DNA from: Diplonema japonicum
Taxonomy: Eukaryota; Euglenozoa; Diplonemea; Diplonemida; Diplonemidae
Direction of reading: 5' to 3'
Assembly: GCA_964019335.1 (NCBI GenBank)
Contig: OZ025709.1
Location: 310,001-374,000, forward strand
Length of the DNA stretch: 64,000 bases
Part shown: positions 22,240 through 33,710 of the stretch, one piece after another
Layout of the letters: every line of letters begins with the position of its first letter
How positions within the stretch are numbered: the first letter of the stretch is position 1
Program-made: the position numbers and the translations under genes
Notes under the pieces: model-generated
Seen by the model: only the letters and a program-made list of their open reading frames with translations
Told to the model about the DNA's origin: nothing
Databases searched by the model: none

Positions 22240-22863
22240 TCATTTCTCAAAGCACGACGAAAGGATGTGTCTCATAGGGTGGAGTTGGTTGCCGCCCATT
22301 CTCAATGAACCGGAAGCTGTGGGTTCATTCAAAGATGGCTGAGGCTTCCTTGCAGCCAAGGCGTCAAAGGCATCGTCTTCAGGCAAGGGTGCAGGGATTT
22401 TAACAGGAACCGAAACTACCACAGGCGTTTCAGCCTCTTCAGGGACATGCTCTTCAGAAGACGAGAACACAGGAGGCACGCTGGAAGAGCGTCTCTTGAG
22501 TTCTGCCCCTTGGAAGAAGGTGAGGGGACAAGAAACCGATCTTGTGGCCGGTGCTGCGTCTTCGTCTTGTTCTTGTGGCTGCCTGCCTCTGGCCTTTCTC
22601 TTTTTGTTCTTCTTGTTCTTCTTCTTCTTCTTCTTCTTCCCTGCTTCGTCGATGATTCCAAAGGTGATTTCCGGTTCCTTCTCCTCCACCACCTCATTTC
22701 CTCCGTTCACCGCACTCATCCAGAGCATGTACCCATCGTCAAGACCCCCTGTAAATGCCTGCATTTGCGGCGGTGGGACAGGGTACTGGGGCACCATCTG
22801 CGGCATGGCACCAGGCCACATCACTGGGTGCATCGGTTGGCCGTACGCTTCACAATAGTTCAT
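22240..22863 (-). CDS. Pro/Met-rich hypothetical protein with Lys block
   Basis: 207 residues. The N-terminal 45 are Pro, Met and Gln-rich (MNYCEAYGQPMHPVMWPGAM, MVPQYPVPPP), resembling disordered RNA-granule proteins. Residues 75-95 form a Lys/Asn block that could be a nuclear localisation signal. Positions 108-140 have Arg-Ser-Ser motifs (ELKRRSSSVPP). The C-terminal third contains VVVSVPVKIPAPLPEDDAFD and ends SSCFEK. No domain recognised. The start context is an A-rich leader running into ATG. Confidence 0.6.
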   Translation of the reverse strand: MNYCEAYGQPMHPVMWPGAMPQMVPQYPVPPPQMQAFTGGLDDGYMLWMSAVNGGNEVVEEKEPEITFGIIDEAGKKKKKKKNKKNKKRKARGRQPQEQDEDAAPATRSVSCPLTFFQGAELKRRSSSVPPVFSSSEEHVPEEAETPVVVSVPVKIPAPLPEDDAFDALAARKPQPSLNEPTASGSLRMGGNQLHPMRHILSSCFEK

Positions 22864-23335
22864 TTTTCCTTTTTTTTTTTCTTCTTCTTTTTTTTTTCTT
22901 TTTCTTTTTTTTGGCGTTTGAGATCACCAACCTGTGATGCAATGAATGAGCAAACTTAAACGTGAGGGAATGGCGCTAAAAATTGATCCAGATTTTGAAA
23001 ACGCTCAAAGTCAGATTGGGGACTCCCGTAAGCCGATGAAAGCCACACATTGGAGGGAAGGCCTTAATGGCATTCGCATCAGTGCAAGAAACTCCCCCCC
23101 CCCCCCCCCCCCCTGTCCACGGGTTTTGTCTGGTTTCGCCATATTTGTCTCGTTCGCCATTTCGTCTGTTACCGCCGGTTTTTTTTTTTTCTTTTTTTTT
23201 TTTTATTTTCTTTTTTTTTTTTTGCTTTGTTTTGCTCTACAATATATAAAAAAAATATGGGGGAGGGGGGGAGAAGAGGGGAAAATAGCCACACCACATC
23301 GGACAAAAGAAGAGAGAGAGAGAAAGAAGAAGAAG

Positions 23336-23375
<40 letters not shown>

Positions 23376-23713
23376 GACTCGATTTATCTCTTGATGTTGT
23401 CAAAGGACGATATTTTAGTAGACCTTTTTTTTTTGGAGGGGGGCACATGAAGAGGTATGAGGCGTAAGTAAAAAAAAAAGAGGGGGGAGCTCAAAGGCTT
23501 TTTTCCCCTTTTACTTCGTGTTATTTTGTACAAAATAATATAAAAAAATGAACAACGTAGTGAAAGGACCCCTCCTGTTGTGTCATTAGTGGTTGTGTAG
23601 GAAAGAAAAGGACAAAAAAAAAAAGAGACAACGAAACAAGGTACCGATAAAAAGTGGGGAATATGAGCTCATTGGAGGGAAGAAAAACAAGTATGTGGAA
23701 TAGTAAGAATAAA

Positions 23714-23749
<36 letters not shown>

Positions 23750-24264
23750 CAAATAAAAATCCTGATATCTGAAGAATTGTTTTCGCTGAAAAAAAGGACC
23801 TAAAAAAAATGGCTGTAGGTAAGAGTGCCGGGATTTCAAAGAATGGAGGAAGATTCCTGCTAAGCAGTGGCAGGTTTACCTTCCCCTCCCCCCCCTTTTT
23901 TTTTTCTTTCCTCAAACTATTGTTCAAATTTTCTACTTTCCAGCCTTCCATTGATCCAGGGGCGGGCGGGTTTATTATTAGTTTATTTGTTTATTATTCT
24001 TTTTTTTTCTTATTCTTTTTTTTCTTTCTGGGTTTTCCCTTCGTTCTTTGATCCCCCCCCCCACTATCCACTTCGTTTAAAAAAAAAAACAAACAAACAA
24101 AAAAAAAAAGGAAACAAGAGTTTTATTTAATCTCATTTTCCATGATAAAAATGCAAAACCCTCACCTGAAGAATCATCGCCTCCCCCCCTCCCCCGGTCC
24201 ATAGACATAGGCAGCGGAAAGTAAGAACTGGCTCCAAGGAAGAGACACAACACCGTTCACGGTT

Positions 24265-24309
<45 letters not shown>

Positions 24310-24372
24310 GCTGGCCTACCAAGAACCCATGCATTGCAAGCGAATGGAATGCGTACCTCCCCCCCTCCTCGT
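22864..24372. other. Intergenic spacer
   Basis: Contains C16 near 23095-23112, A36 near 23339-23374 and A40 near 24269-24308, plus unique but unassigned stretches (22920-23090, 23800-23880). Nothing with coding character beyond shadows. The A40 run lies 65 bp downstream of the ClC stop codon. Confidence 0.5.
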
Positions 24373-26838
24373 TTACTGCTGCGTAAGATTGAAAGATGAG
24401 TTCTCCAACTCACCGAACCCACTACCCGCGCTACCGGCCCTCTCTGTTGTGATGAAGAGAGATGTGGGGAGCCTTTCAACAGATGGGTGCCTCTCTGCAA
24501 GGAAGTGTGAAGGTGAGCACTCAGCAGCCGCAGGATCAAGCGGATACAAATGAGAAAGACACTTCCTGCCTATGATACCGCAAGGCTGATGGTTCGGCGT
24601 CACAACCACAAGGTGGCGCAACCCCAAGTCACGCACCAGCTTGAAGACCCTAGGGAGAGGGGTTTCCTTTGTCACTGTAACAGGGTACTTGTCCATATAC
24701 CGTGAAAGGTCCATTTTTTGCGAGAGGTCGGTTGAGGTCAGGGACAACGCGTATTTTTGCGGTTTCATGATGACCCGCTCGTGTGCGGACTTGACGAAAT
24801 CTTCGTAGTTTAGGGATCGAGCCATGACCCCCCATGCACCTTTTCTCAACAGGATTAACAGGTATCGGCGTAGGATCAAGCCTTGCAACGCCTCGGATTT
24901 CTTCCCTTCCGTTGTGACGATAAAAGCTTGATGATGCGGTTTATCGTGCAGCAACTGCAGGATCGACCGCACGGTCGGTTCGTAAGGCAGGCAAGGTGCG
25001 TCCAAAGCGTTCATAACGTCCGCGGCAGTTGCGGTCTCGAGCCCGGGTTGAAGGTGGTTTTCAAGAAGGGGTATCTTTTGCAGGTCAATGTGCATATCAT
25101 ATATCCCATGGTTGAACAGGTCCCCGACTAATTTAGCTGTACAGGTAATTAACATCAAGGGTATCACATATGTGTTGTTCCCTGTTGCCTCCATTAATAT
25201 AACAGACAACGACACCGTCATGCGCACCACGCCAGACAGAACTGCCGCGGCGCCGAAGCAAGCGTAGGAACCGTAGCTGACGTCGAAATCGAACAGGTCG
25301 TGCAGGCCTTGCCCGTAGATACGTCCTACAGAGGCACCGAGAGCGAGGCACGGCAAGAACAACCCAGAGGGGACCGCGATCCCGTATGTCAAAACCGTGA
25401 GGAAAAAATACGGCACGAAATGCATGATCATCGTGACGTAGTCTAGGTGGCTTTCCTGGTGGAACATGTGCCTGATGTTCGCTTCTGTTTGCGAGAAGAA
25501 CAGCGTCGCCATGTTGTTGTACTCCGTCGTCTCGTTGCACCCGTACACCCTTACGTACAAATCACCCGTCACACTGTCGGTTCCGTTGTTGTACAGCTCC
25601 GTCATGGACTCGCAGTCGTAAAGTCGAGACGTGAGGACGAAGAGGATGGTGGAGACCGCCAGGTTGATGAGGATCACCTCCAGGATCCGTTTTGTTTTGT
25701 TCTGCTTGATGTACTTCCTACGGACTTGAGTAATCTCGATGTTGAGCTGGTTGAACACCGCACCGACAATACCTCCGATGGCACCCAGCAGGATGTGAAA
25801 GGGAAGCTCCCAAATTTTGTAATCCCCATTGACAACACCGAAATTTGTTTGCCCGGAAGCAGGTGCTAACGGATCCTGGAACTTTGAGTACATGTTAATG
25901 GCTAATGATGAGAACGTGGCACAGAAGAACACCTGGATCGACATGTCGAGGTTCCAAAAGGATCCAACCTCCTCGACTGCGAACAGAACCCCGCCGACAG
26001 GGGCGCCAAAGGCCGCTGCAACACCTGCCGCCGCACCTGCCGTCACGAAAAGCCGTTTATCAGCGTCGCCTCTGTATTCTTTGAGGAACCCTGTGTCGAA
26101 GTGTAGTTTCGATGATTTCCCCGTGGCAACCCCGCCGCCGATGATGGCACCGGAGTGGATCATGGGGCCTTCCTTTCCACACGGCAGCCCGCTTGCTACT
26201 GAGAATAAAATTCCTGTTGCTTTGGCCAATAGCGTTCGCAGCCTGACTACTCTGTATATTCTTATCCCGTTGAGGTAGCATTTCACTTCTGGGATACCGC
26301 TTCCCGCAGCCAGTGGTTCGACGTAAACAACAAGCGATGCTGCCGCCACAGAAAGTACCAGGTTCATAGCTGAAAAGGTCAAAAAAGGGGAGAGGAACGG
26401 AACCGTTCCGCCACCCGAAGATGTTTCCATCTGTTCACCAACCCATTTCCATTTGTACTTCGAGATTTGCTCGATTCCTTTGTCGATGAGGAAGGCCGTG
26501 GTGCCTGTGAGCATCCCGATGAGAAAGAGCAGGCACCATCTCTTGTAGTCGAACCTTTTTCGTGGGAGCTTTGATTTCTGTGTTCTGTCTTCTTGTAGGA
26601 GGTCGTTTTCTACCTCCATGAAATCAAGGCTTTCATAGTAGTATTTAGCACCGCTTGCCCATTTTTGACTGATAGGTGCGCTCCCGTCTTTCAATGAGCC
26701 CATCAAGCTCATCGTCCTCCTGTTGACATCCAAAGGTGTGAGCTCATCGTTGGCGTCAAGGTCGTCGTCGAACAAAATGTTCTCCTCCTGGTTCACTGAG
26801 AACCCTCTTCGACGCGATATAGTCGGGTCTTCTAACAT
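24373..26838 (-). CDS. ClC-7-like chloride/proton exchanger
   Basis: 821 residues from MLEDPTISRRRGF at 26838; the longer frame begins in a homopolymer. All ClC signatures are present: GSGIPE (179-184), GKEGPMIHSG (221-230, gating Glu223), GAPVGGVLFAVEEVGSFWN (278-296, with a Glu at the proton-glutamate position), and VPSGLFLPCLALGASVGRIYG. The YDMHIDLQKIPLLE step and two CBS domains at the C-terminus match ClC-6/7 rather than plant nitrate types, which have GPGIPE. Presence of both glutamates predicts 2Cl-/1H+ antiport in endolysosomal or contractile-vacuole membranes. The gene is intronless and complete. Confidence 0.93.
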   Translation of the reverse strand: MLEDPTISRRRGFSVNQEENILFDDDLDANDELTPLDVNRRTMSLMGSLKDGSAPISQKWASGAKYYYESLDFMEVENDLLQEDRTQKSKLPRKRFDYKRWCLLFLIGMLTGTTAFLIDKGIEQISKYKWKWVGEQMETSSGGGTVPFLSPFLTFSAMNLVLSVAAASLVVYVEPLAAGSGIPEVKCYLNGIRIYRVVRLRTLLAKATGILFSVASGLPCGKEGPMIHSGAIIGGGVATGKSSKLHFDTGFLKEYRGDADKRLFVTAGAAAGVAAAFGAPVGGVLFAVEEVGSFWNLDMSIQVFFCATFSSLAINMYSKFQDPLAPASGQTNFGVVNGDYKIWELPFHILLGAIGGIVGAVFNQLNIEITQVRRKYIKQNKTKRILEVILINLAVSTILFVLTSRLYDCESMTELYNNGTDSVTGDLYVRVYGCNETTEYNNMATLFFSQTEANIRHMFHQESHLDYVTMIMHFVPYFFLTVLTYGIAVPSGLFLPCLALGASVGRIYGQGLHDLFDFDVSYGSYACFGAAAVLSGVVRMTVSLSVILMEATGNNTYVIPLMLITCTAKLVGDLFNHGIYDMHIDLQKIPLLENHLQPGLETATAADVMNALDAPCLPYEPTVRSILQLLHDKPHHQAFIVTTEGKKSEALQGLILRRYLLILLRKGAWGVMARSLNYEDFVKSAHERVIMKPQKYALSLTSTDLSQKMDLSRYMDKYPVTVTKETPLPRVFKLVRDLGLRHLVVVTPNHQPCGIIGRKCLSHLYPLDPAAAECSPSHFLAERHPSVERLPTSLFITTERAGSAGSGFGELENSSFNLTQQ

Positions 26839-27025
26839 TTTTTTCTCTTTTTTTTTTCTCTTCTTCCCCCCACTCTCCCTTTCAGAGTGATGAACGATTC
26901 TTTTTGAAGAAAAAAAGGGGGGGGGGGAAATGAGGCCCAGAAAGAAAAAGAAATAAGAAAACAAAAGGGGGGAAATGGGAAAGAAGACATGAGGGACGAG
27001 AAAACACTTTTTTTTTTCATCACAC

Positions 27026-27056
<31 letters not shown>

Positions 27057-27152
27057 CCCTCAGGCAACAACGGGGGTGATTGGAGGGGGAAAAAAGAGAA
27101 ACAAAAAAAAAAAAATCTAATCTGAAGAAGAAGAAAAAATATCCCACGATCG
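26839..27152. other. Intergenic spacer
   Basis: Homopolymer-rich leader of the ClC gene and trailer of the J-protein gene. T26 near 27025-27052 and A13 near 27104. No gene. Confidence 0.5.
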
Positions 27153-27569
27153 CTACCTAGAGGTGTTCTTTGGTGAAACAGCTTCATGTGCAGCGCTCTT
27201 CAGGTCGATTTTGTGCTCAAGCAAAGGGAGCGCAAGCTCCATGTTCTCGAGGACTTCTACTTCGTGCGGTTGGTCGTGGAACAGATACCTCACCTTGATG
27301 TACTTCTCTTCCTCTCCATGAGGATCCACATTGCAGAATCCGTCATACTGGTGCTTAGGCCCCGCAGGCAGGATCAAGCCATGGTTGGCCACCTTTGCCT
27401 GCAGACAGACCGAGACATCCAGCACATTTGGCGGCAGGTCCTCCTCGTCATAAGTAAAGTTCGGGTGCAAACATCCGTATTTCGCATTTTGAATGACCAG
27501 ACCGCCCTCCGTGGCCAGCTCTTCGTTCAGTCTTCGTTTCGCTTCGATTTCCAAAAGTTTTTGCTCGCT

Positions 27570-27607
<38 letters not shown>

Positions 27608-29666
27608 CCCTTTGATAGATGCATACTCCAAGGCCCTCCTGTGTTCTCCCCATTGTTTATCCCTGTGCATGACCCTTCTCTGCATGATCTCCTTCCTCTT
27701 CCTCATCCCACTCCAAGGTTTGATAAGCAATTCTTGCGCGAGCTGTTTTTTTTTTTTTTTTTTTCCCTGGAAAAAGAAACCTTGAAGAGCAATATGGGTG
27801 CCAACAGATACGTAGCCGTTGTGGGGCCGTCTGTCGCAGTGGTGATGAGAATGGGTGCTGCTATGCTGAACTTGTTGCGTTTGAAGACGAGTTGGAGTTC
27901 GGTACGCGCACTTTATTTTTTTATTTTATTTTATCTCCCCCCTCCACTTTTAGCACATACTGGTACTCTGGTGACGTTGCCCAGGCAAACCCAAGGAAGC
28001 AGTAGGGAAGGGAGGTCGAGATGCCAAAGCCAAGCTGGTTCGCTGTGGACTTCTTAGAGAGGTTGAACATGGCTTTCCAGGAGATCCTCGTTGTCCCCTC
28101 AAATATGTCTTGAGAGTACATGGTGGTGAGGTTGCCCGCTGTTCTGACCGCTTCTTCTTCATCTTCATCTTCAAGAGTCTCGACAAGGACGGGATCCTTC
28201 CTGGGCAGCATGAGACGGTTGATAACAGTCCCCCCGAGGGTGAGGTACCCCAGGTCGAGGGAATAGCTTGTGGAGCTCATTTCATCCCATTTTGAGTAGA
28301 TCCATGTGAGCTTCCTGTCGTCTTCATCAGGGGAGATATGAAGTTTCGCGGTGAGGTCTCTTCCTTCACCGATCGTTCTTCTGAATATGCTTGTTAGTGC
28401 AGAACCCCATGAAGACGATCTCAGGCTGCTGACCACTTTGTACCGCAGGGTCCAGTCAAAGTTCGCCGTCATTTTCCGTAACATTTGCACGTGGACGGTT
28501 AATGCTGATGCTTGCATCTTTGCCTTTGCTTTGTACTCCGACATGGCACATTTGCTGTAGGTGTACACTGTTTTGAACCAAGACTGCGGACCGCCCGCGC
28601 TGAACTCCAACAGATGCTTCGGGAGGATCGGGTAGCTGAAGGACTGGGCCATGAAAACCTGGGACGCGTGGGGTAGCATGCGGGGCCAGTTCATCACTGT
28701 TTGTATCATTTTCTTCGTTTTCGACATCGGGGGTGTTGGGTGATCGTGTTCTACGCCCTCGTCGCCGTCGGTTTGGCGCTTCTCCATCTGCTGCTGGAGG
28801 TTCGCCTCGAGCTTTTGCTGAACGTCATCGTCCGGGATAATAACGAACATCTGCCGCCCGTTGATGTCGACCCTCGCAACGCGCAGCGATTTGCTCTTCT
28901 CGATCATCACGTTGCTGTCCTCGCCGCCTTCTTCGCTGTCTTCCTCTCTTTCTTCGCCAAGGTCTATCTCTTCCTCTTCTTCATCTTCTTCATACTCTTC
29001 TTCATACTGTTCTGGTTGCTTGTCCCAGTCGTACCCGATACTGTCTAACCCCGCATGGATCCCTTCCGTGATCCGTTGAAAATTATCGCTACAGTCAAAT
29101 CGAACCACCGCAGACCCTGACGAATCAAGTTCTTGTTGTAATCGGACAAGTTTCTCCTTCTGAGCTAGGATGTCAAGGTTGGAAATGAAATCCTTCGCGC
29201 CGAGGTGCGCTGGGACAAGAGACGCGCGTGCGACCCCAGCGGATCCTTGGTGGTGGTACGCTCGCCTTGTCGCAGAGTCAAGGAGAACTTCCTTTGCGGT
29301 GTTAACGCGTTGCTGCATCTCTTTAGCCATGTCGTGAAGTTCCTTTGGAGCTGTTGCATGGCGGTCTTCATGGAGTATCATCGACCTTTGCTTGTGGGCT
29401 GTTTTTATCTCGCTTTCGGTTGCGTTCAACGGAAGCTGCAGTGCCGCGTAGTACCCCTCCGGGTCGTTAAGCGAGTACGCCTTGCATACCGCAACAGCAA
29501 CCGCCAGCGATCCCACCACCACCGCCTCTCCTGCTGCACCCCTCGCACCCGCTGCATCGTGCACCGACGACAGTAACGCCACCGCCTCTTCTCTGGTGCT
29601 GTTTCCCAATCTTACTCCGTACTCCTGCGCTAATCTATGCAGGTCAGCCAATGTGTATTCGTCCAT
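27153..29666 (-). CDS. DNAJC11: DNAJC11-like J-domain protein, four exons
   Basis: Exons 29666-27961, 27910-27781, 27742-27609 and 27567-27153 total 2385 nt (794 residues). The introns are 50 nt (GTATGT), 38 nt (GTTTCT) and 41 nt. The third begins GA rather than GT at the exon-intron border assigned by frame. Residues about 70-130 are a J domain (YYAALQLPLNATESEIKTAH), but the HPD tripeptide reads HED. An acidic stretch follows at about 235-265, then a beta-rich middle. The C-terminal exon (GGLVIQNAKYG, PPNVLDVSVCLQAKV, YIKVRYLFHDQPHEV) is the DUF3395 domain of DNAJC11. DNAJC11 associates with mitochondrial SAM/MICOS complexes. Frame closure across three introns supports the model. Confidence 0.88.
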
Positions 29667-29804
29667 TTTTCTTTTTTCTTTTTGTTCTGACGCCCCCCTC
29701 GGGCCTGTGAGGATTTGGGTTTGTGTAGGAACTTTTATCGCGTAAAGCAAGTAAGAGGTGATGGAAGAAGAAATAAAAAAAAAGAAAAAGGATGAACGTG
29801 TTGC

Positions 29805-31355
29805 TCACGACAACCGGACCCTAGTTTTGTACGCCGGTGTCCCGAAGGAGCCCTGCTTGTAAAATTTCGACACCTCCATCGTGGGTTTGCGCACGGGGGC
29901 CAGCTCGAGCTCCTCGGAGGCTTCGCGCTCGGTGCGTATCTCACGCGTGATCGGGGTGACGAGACGTATCTGTGTTTGTTTCATTGTCATTCCCTTTTCC
30001 TGTCATACCTTTGCAAGATCTTCCTTGTACTGCTCAGCGGGCGGGAGTGGGTGCTGGAAGGTGGGTTCGGAGAAGGCGTGGAGAAGGACGGCAGCTTGGT
30101 TCGCCTGTTAACGAATGAAAGAAAGAAAAACATTTGCACACACCGCAGAAAGTCCTTGTAGCTGAGTCGCGTGCACGCATGCTTGCTTGCATGTTCTTTC
30201 TACGTTGTGTTTCACGTAGTCGACATCAAGCCCGTACCTTTCAGACCCGAAGAAGAAGCACATAGAGGTGTCTAAGTTGTCTTCCTCTCTTAGTTCATGC
30301 CAGATTTCGTGTGATGGAGACGAGTCCTCGATGTCCTCTGTGAGGGTTGCAGAGGTCAAGGGAAGCATGTTATGCCGCCTTATCATCCTGTTGACGATGC
30401 CCCAAGGATCGTCTCCTTCCTCTTCCCTGAGGGTGTGAAAAGCAGGGTACCCACCAGCTGTTACATGTGCGGCCATCGATGCACTTAGAACCTGGTCGGA
30501 GTAAGGGTCTATGCAGTCGCTGAGAATGATCGCGTCGCACCCTAGAACGGTTGCAGTTCTGATGAGGTTTCCAAGATGTTGTGGTTCGTGGATGCCGAGG
30601 AGAACGGCGGCCCGCTTGATAGGTGGTGCTTCTTCTACCCATAGGTTTGATTTAGCTTGTTCATCAGGGATGAAGTACTCGGCTGCCATTCCGCTGTGAT
30701 CCTTCCCCGCTGCAACTGACAGACACATTTTGTCAGCGAAAACCGTCGGGGTTTTCTCGAGATCGATCCCGGGGGGAGCGTTCACGTTCGGTTCAAGTAG
30801 AAGCATTTCAGGGAAGTATCCGTTGCTGGCTAGATTCGATATGGCGGACCCGTCTCGGAGAACGAAGCGTTCGTTCTTCGATCTGTACTTTGGGTTTTGT
30901 CGAAGCTTTAGAAAGTGGTCGATCACTTTTGCCTTTCGGTTCGTGATCATCGTGGATGCAACGGGCATGGAATCTGTAAGGTTTTCCCAGTTTACGGCGG
31001 ACTGCGTTTTACCCTTTCGAACCAACGGCTCCGACGAAGCGTACCTGTGCGCATCGTCATTGTTTATTATCTCAATCTCCCTGTTTTTCAACTTTCTCCA
31101 TGCTTTTGCTTTGTCAATCTCGTGCCGATCTGTGACCCCTTCCCCCATCCCACCGTAATACTCATGCGGTTTCACTTTGTTCCCCACAGCTCCCAAAACC
31201 GACGTTCCAGACGTCCACCCTCTCCCTTTCCACGTATTGCCCCTGTCGATCTTCCCAACCTGCGTTTCTTGGCTTCTCTCTGCTTCTTTTGTTTTTTCTT
31301 TGTAATAAGAAGGACGACTTCCAACCCGATACACAATTTGGGTGCCTTTCAACAT
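29805..31355 (-). CDS. SpoU/TrmH-family RNA 2'-O-ribose methyltransferase, three exons
   Basis: Exons 31355-30144, 30104-30009 and 29969-29805 total 1473 nt (490 residues). Both introns are 39 nt (GTGTGT and GTATGA; each ends ACAG). The SPOUT fold motifs are clear: motif 1 in AAVLLGIHEPQHLGNLIRTA, then CDAIILSDCIDPYSDQVLSA, motif 2 in CFFFGSERYGLD, and motif 3 only after splicing, GLSAANQAAVLLHAF. An N-terminal substrate-binding region precedes (KVIDHFLKLRQNPKYRSKNE, FVLRDG). The closest types are mitochondrial rRNA MRM1/MRM3-like enzymes, which methylate Gm or Um in the large rRNA using SAM. The exact target cannot be told. The gene begins 22 bp from tRNA-Val. Confidence 0.88.
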
Positions 31356-31376
31356 TGTCTGACCCTGGAAAAAAAT

Positions 31377-31449
31377 ATTCCCATCCGGGTTCGAACCGGA
31401 GACCTTCGCCGTGTTAAGGCGACGTCATAACCAACTAGACCATGGGAAC
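31377..31449 (-). tRNA. tRNA-Val (anticodon AAC), copy 1
   Basis: Minus-strand cloverleaf. The acceptor is GTTCCCA/TGGGAAT with a G:U first pair. The anticodon arm is CGCC-TTAACAC-GGCG with AAC, and the T arm is TCCGG-TTCGAAC-CCGGA. A T5 terminator follows. It is identical over 73 nt to the copy at 33178-33250. A retrotransposon target duplication starts two bases beyond its 5' end (31452). Confidence 0.96.
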
Positions 31450-31461
31450 TCACGCCCCGGG

Positions 31462-33060
31462 TTTTTTTTTTTTTTTTTCAAAATACCAATGCAGGGCCGC
31501 CATGGAGAGCAACACCTGAGAAAAGGGAAAAAAAGGTGAAGGGAAACCATGGGGAAATAGGGAGGGCAATGGACCAGGCTTCTGCAAGCAGGAGGAGCCC
31601 TGGTCCCCCACCAACCCGTGCTCTGCTTTGGGACAGCCGAAGAGGGCTGAATTACATTATTCCCTCAGTCAAGTGAGAGAAAAACGGGGGCCTACCTTCC
31701 AGCTGGATGTCCTTCTTTGGCTGGAACCTCCGGCGGAAAGCCCCCCAGGGAGGTATTGCTCCTATTGAGCGAATCATTGGTGAGTGTGAAAATAAAAAAA
31801 AGGGGAAATGGGAAACAGTGAGAGGAAGGTGAAGGAAGGGAAAGGAAAGTGGGAAACACAACATTCCATTTAACACACACACACGGGGCGATCCCTTAGC
31901 GCAGCACGGGGGCCGCGGGACCGGCGTCAAGAGAGACCGGAGGAGGAGGCGGCACGTTTGAAGGTGCAGTGACGTCTGTAGACGCCAGGGATGATGGCGA
32001 GGTGAACAGTCCGGAGCGTGACCAGGCGAGCAGGCCAGACTCAACAATGAGGTCGTAGATCTGGGTCACGCGTCTCGACAGGGAGAAGGCTAGGGAGGGA
32101 GTACCAGCAGGAGTGTCGATCGCCCCCCTCCCGATCACAGGGCACCCACCGACAACATGCTCCCTGGACATCGGTGCTGCGTGGCAGGCTGGGCACCGGA
32201 GCACACCCTTGTGCTTCCTGTTCGGGCCAGCAGTCTGCAGGAAGCCGAAGAAGAGAGCCGAGTGACCAATCCGCAGCCGCGAGATGACCGTTTCAGCTTG
32301 TCTGGGGAAGCCAAGGGGGAAGTGCGCAGACCGAAGCTCGGTCGCCACCGCGTAGTTGTGGGCGAGGGATGTTATGAGCTCCGCGGACCTCCGCACCACC
32401 CACCGTCGCACCAGGGCCCTCACTGATCGGTAGTCAAGGGAGGGCCTGTCCTGCTTCCGCTTCGTTCCCTCCCCGGCCAGAGCGTCAGCCTTCTCGTTCC
32501 CGTCCACCCCACAGTGGGAGGGCACAAACTGGAGGACCACCGGTGTCCCCTGCGTGCGCGCCGCGGACACCAGCCGGCTCCACGTCTGGTGGTCGAGCTT
32601 CTCCCTCTGTCGCGTTGGGCCAGCTCGCAGCTGCTCGACGAGGGAGAGGGAGTCGGTGCAGATCGACAGCGGGGACTTCGCCAGCGAAGGGTGTGTTTTT
32701 CGGAGGGTAGCCACCATATCCAGCGCCGTTTTCACAGCCATGCCCTCTGCCCGAAAAGATGAACAGAAGTCGTTGACGCCATGGCACACAGACACAGGGG
32801 TCAGGGGGGGAGGCAGCTGCAGATAAACCCCAGAGCCACCTTTCGCCTTCTGTCCGACCTGTACAACCGAGCCATCCGTGTAGGCATGGATGCCCGGGGG
32901 GAGAGCCGCAAGAGCAGCCTCGGCCGCCTTCCGCCTGTCCGCGTCTGGCGACGATCGCGTGACCCCGCCGGGGAGGTCAGTCCTGAAGTCGACCATGCCT
33001 GTCTGCCACGGGGCCGCCAGGGGCGTAGCCGACAGGTACTCGAAGTGCACCTTTGGTTCC
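31462..33060 (-). mobile_element. 5'-truncated non-LTR retrotransposon copy (family B), next to tRNA-Val
   Basis: A 1599-bp copy nearly identical to the 3' part of the full element at 33256-40921. It ends in a sense-strand A17 tail (31462-31478). It is flanked by a 10-bp direct repeat ACGCCCCGGG at 31452-31461 and 33061-33070, the target-site duplication. The match to the full copy stops at 33060 (TTTGGTTCCA). Right of the duplication, 33061-33095 resembles sequence at 46728-46762, perhaps an older remnant. 5' truncation plus tail plus duplication is classic target-primed reverse transcription. Confidence 0.92.
31896..33060 (-). pseudogene. RNase H and CCHC C-terminal part of family B ORF2
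   Basis: An open frame equivalent to the last 388 codons of the full ORF2. It shows IHAYTDGSVVQ, FRAEGMAVKTALD, ICTDSLSLV and VPSHCGVDGNEKADALA, the four acidic RNase H blocks, then CPACHAAPMSREHVVGGC. Endonuclease and RT are missing, so it cannot mobilise itself. It differs from the full copy at only a few positions, indicating recent insertion. Confidence 0.9.
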
Positions 33061-33177
33061 ACGCCCCGGGCAGCCGGGTAAATGGCGGATCATTGTGTGA
33101 ATATTGCGATTGTAAGAAGATTGCTAATAACTCACACTGAGCAACAAAATAACCACGTGATGCACATGTACAAAAAT

Positions 33178-33250
33178 ATTCCCATCCGGGTTCGAACCGG
33201 AGACCTTCGCCGTGTTAAGGCGACGTCATAACCAACTAGACCATGGGAAC
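33178..33250 (-). tRNA. tRNA-Val (anticodon AAC), copy 2
   Basis: Identical in its 73 nt to the copy at 31377-31449, including the short flanks CGTGA upstream and ATTTTTG downstream on the sense strand. Beyond those flanks the surrounding sequences differ, so it is a separate locus and not a simple tandem duplication. The full retrotransposon's poly(A) tail ends five bases upstream of its 5' end. Confidence 0.96.
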
Positions 33251-33710
33251 TCACGTTTTTTTTTTTTTTTTTTTTTTTTTTTTCAAAATACCAATGCAGG
33301 GCCGCCATGGAGAGCAACACCTGAGAAAAGGGGAAAAAAAGGTGAAGGGAAACCATGGGGAAATAGGGAGGGCAATGGACCAGGCTTCTGCAAGCAGGAG
33401 GAGCCCTGGTCCCCCACCAACCCGTGCTCTGCTTTGGGACAGCCGAAGAGGGCTGAATTACATTATTCCCTCAGTCAAGTGAGAGAAAAACGGGGGCCTA
33501 CCTTCCAGCTGGATGTCCTTCTTTGGCTGGAACCTCCGGCGGAAAGCCCCCCAGGGAGGTATTGCTCCTATTGAGCGAATCATTGGTGAGTGTGAAAATA
33601 AAATAAAAAGGGGAAATGGGAAACAGTGAGAGGAAGGTGAAGGAAGGGAAAGGAAGGGAAAGGAAAGTGGAAAACACAACATTTCACTTTACACACACGC
33701 GGGCGATCCC

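Noticed and set aside
31896-33060. Host RNase H gene
   Set aside because: Near-identical to the C-terminus of family B ORF2, with A-tail and target duplication, so it is a truncated retrotransposon.
31377-33250. Simple tandem duplication of tRNA-Val plus element
   Set aside because: Identity on the far side of the tRNAs stops after about six bases and the truncated copy has its own 10-bp target duplication, so separate insertions explain it better.
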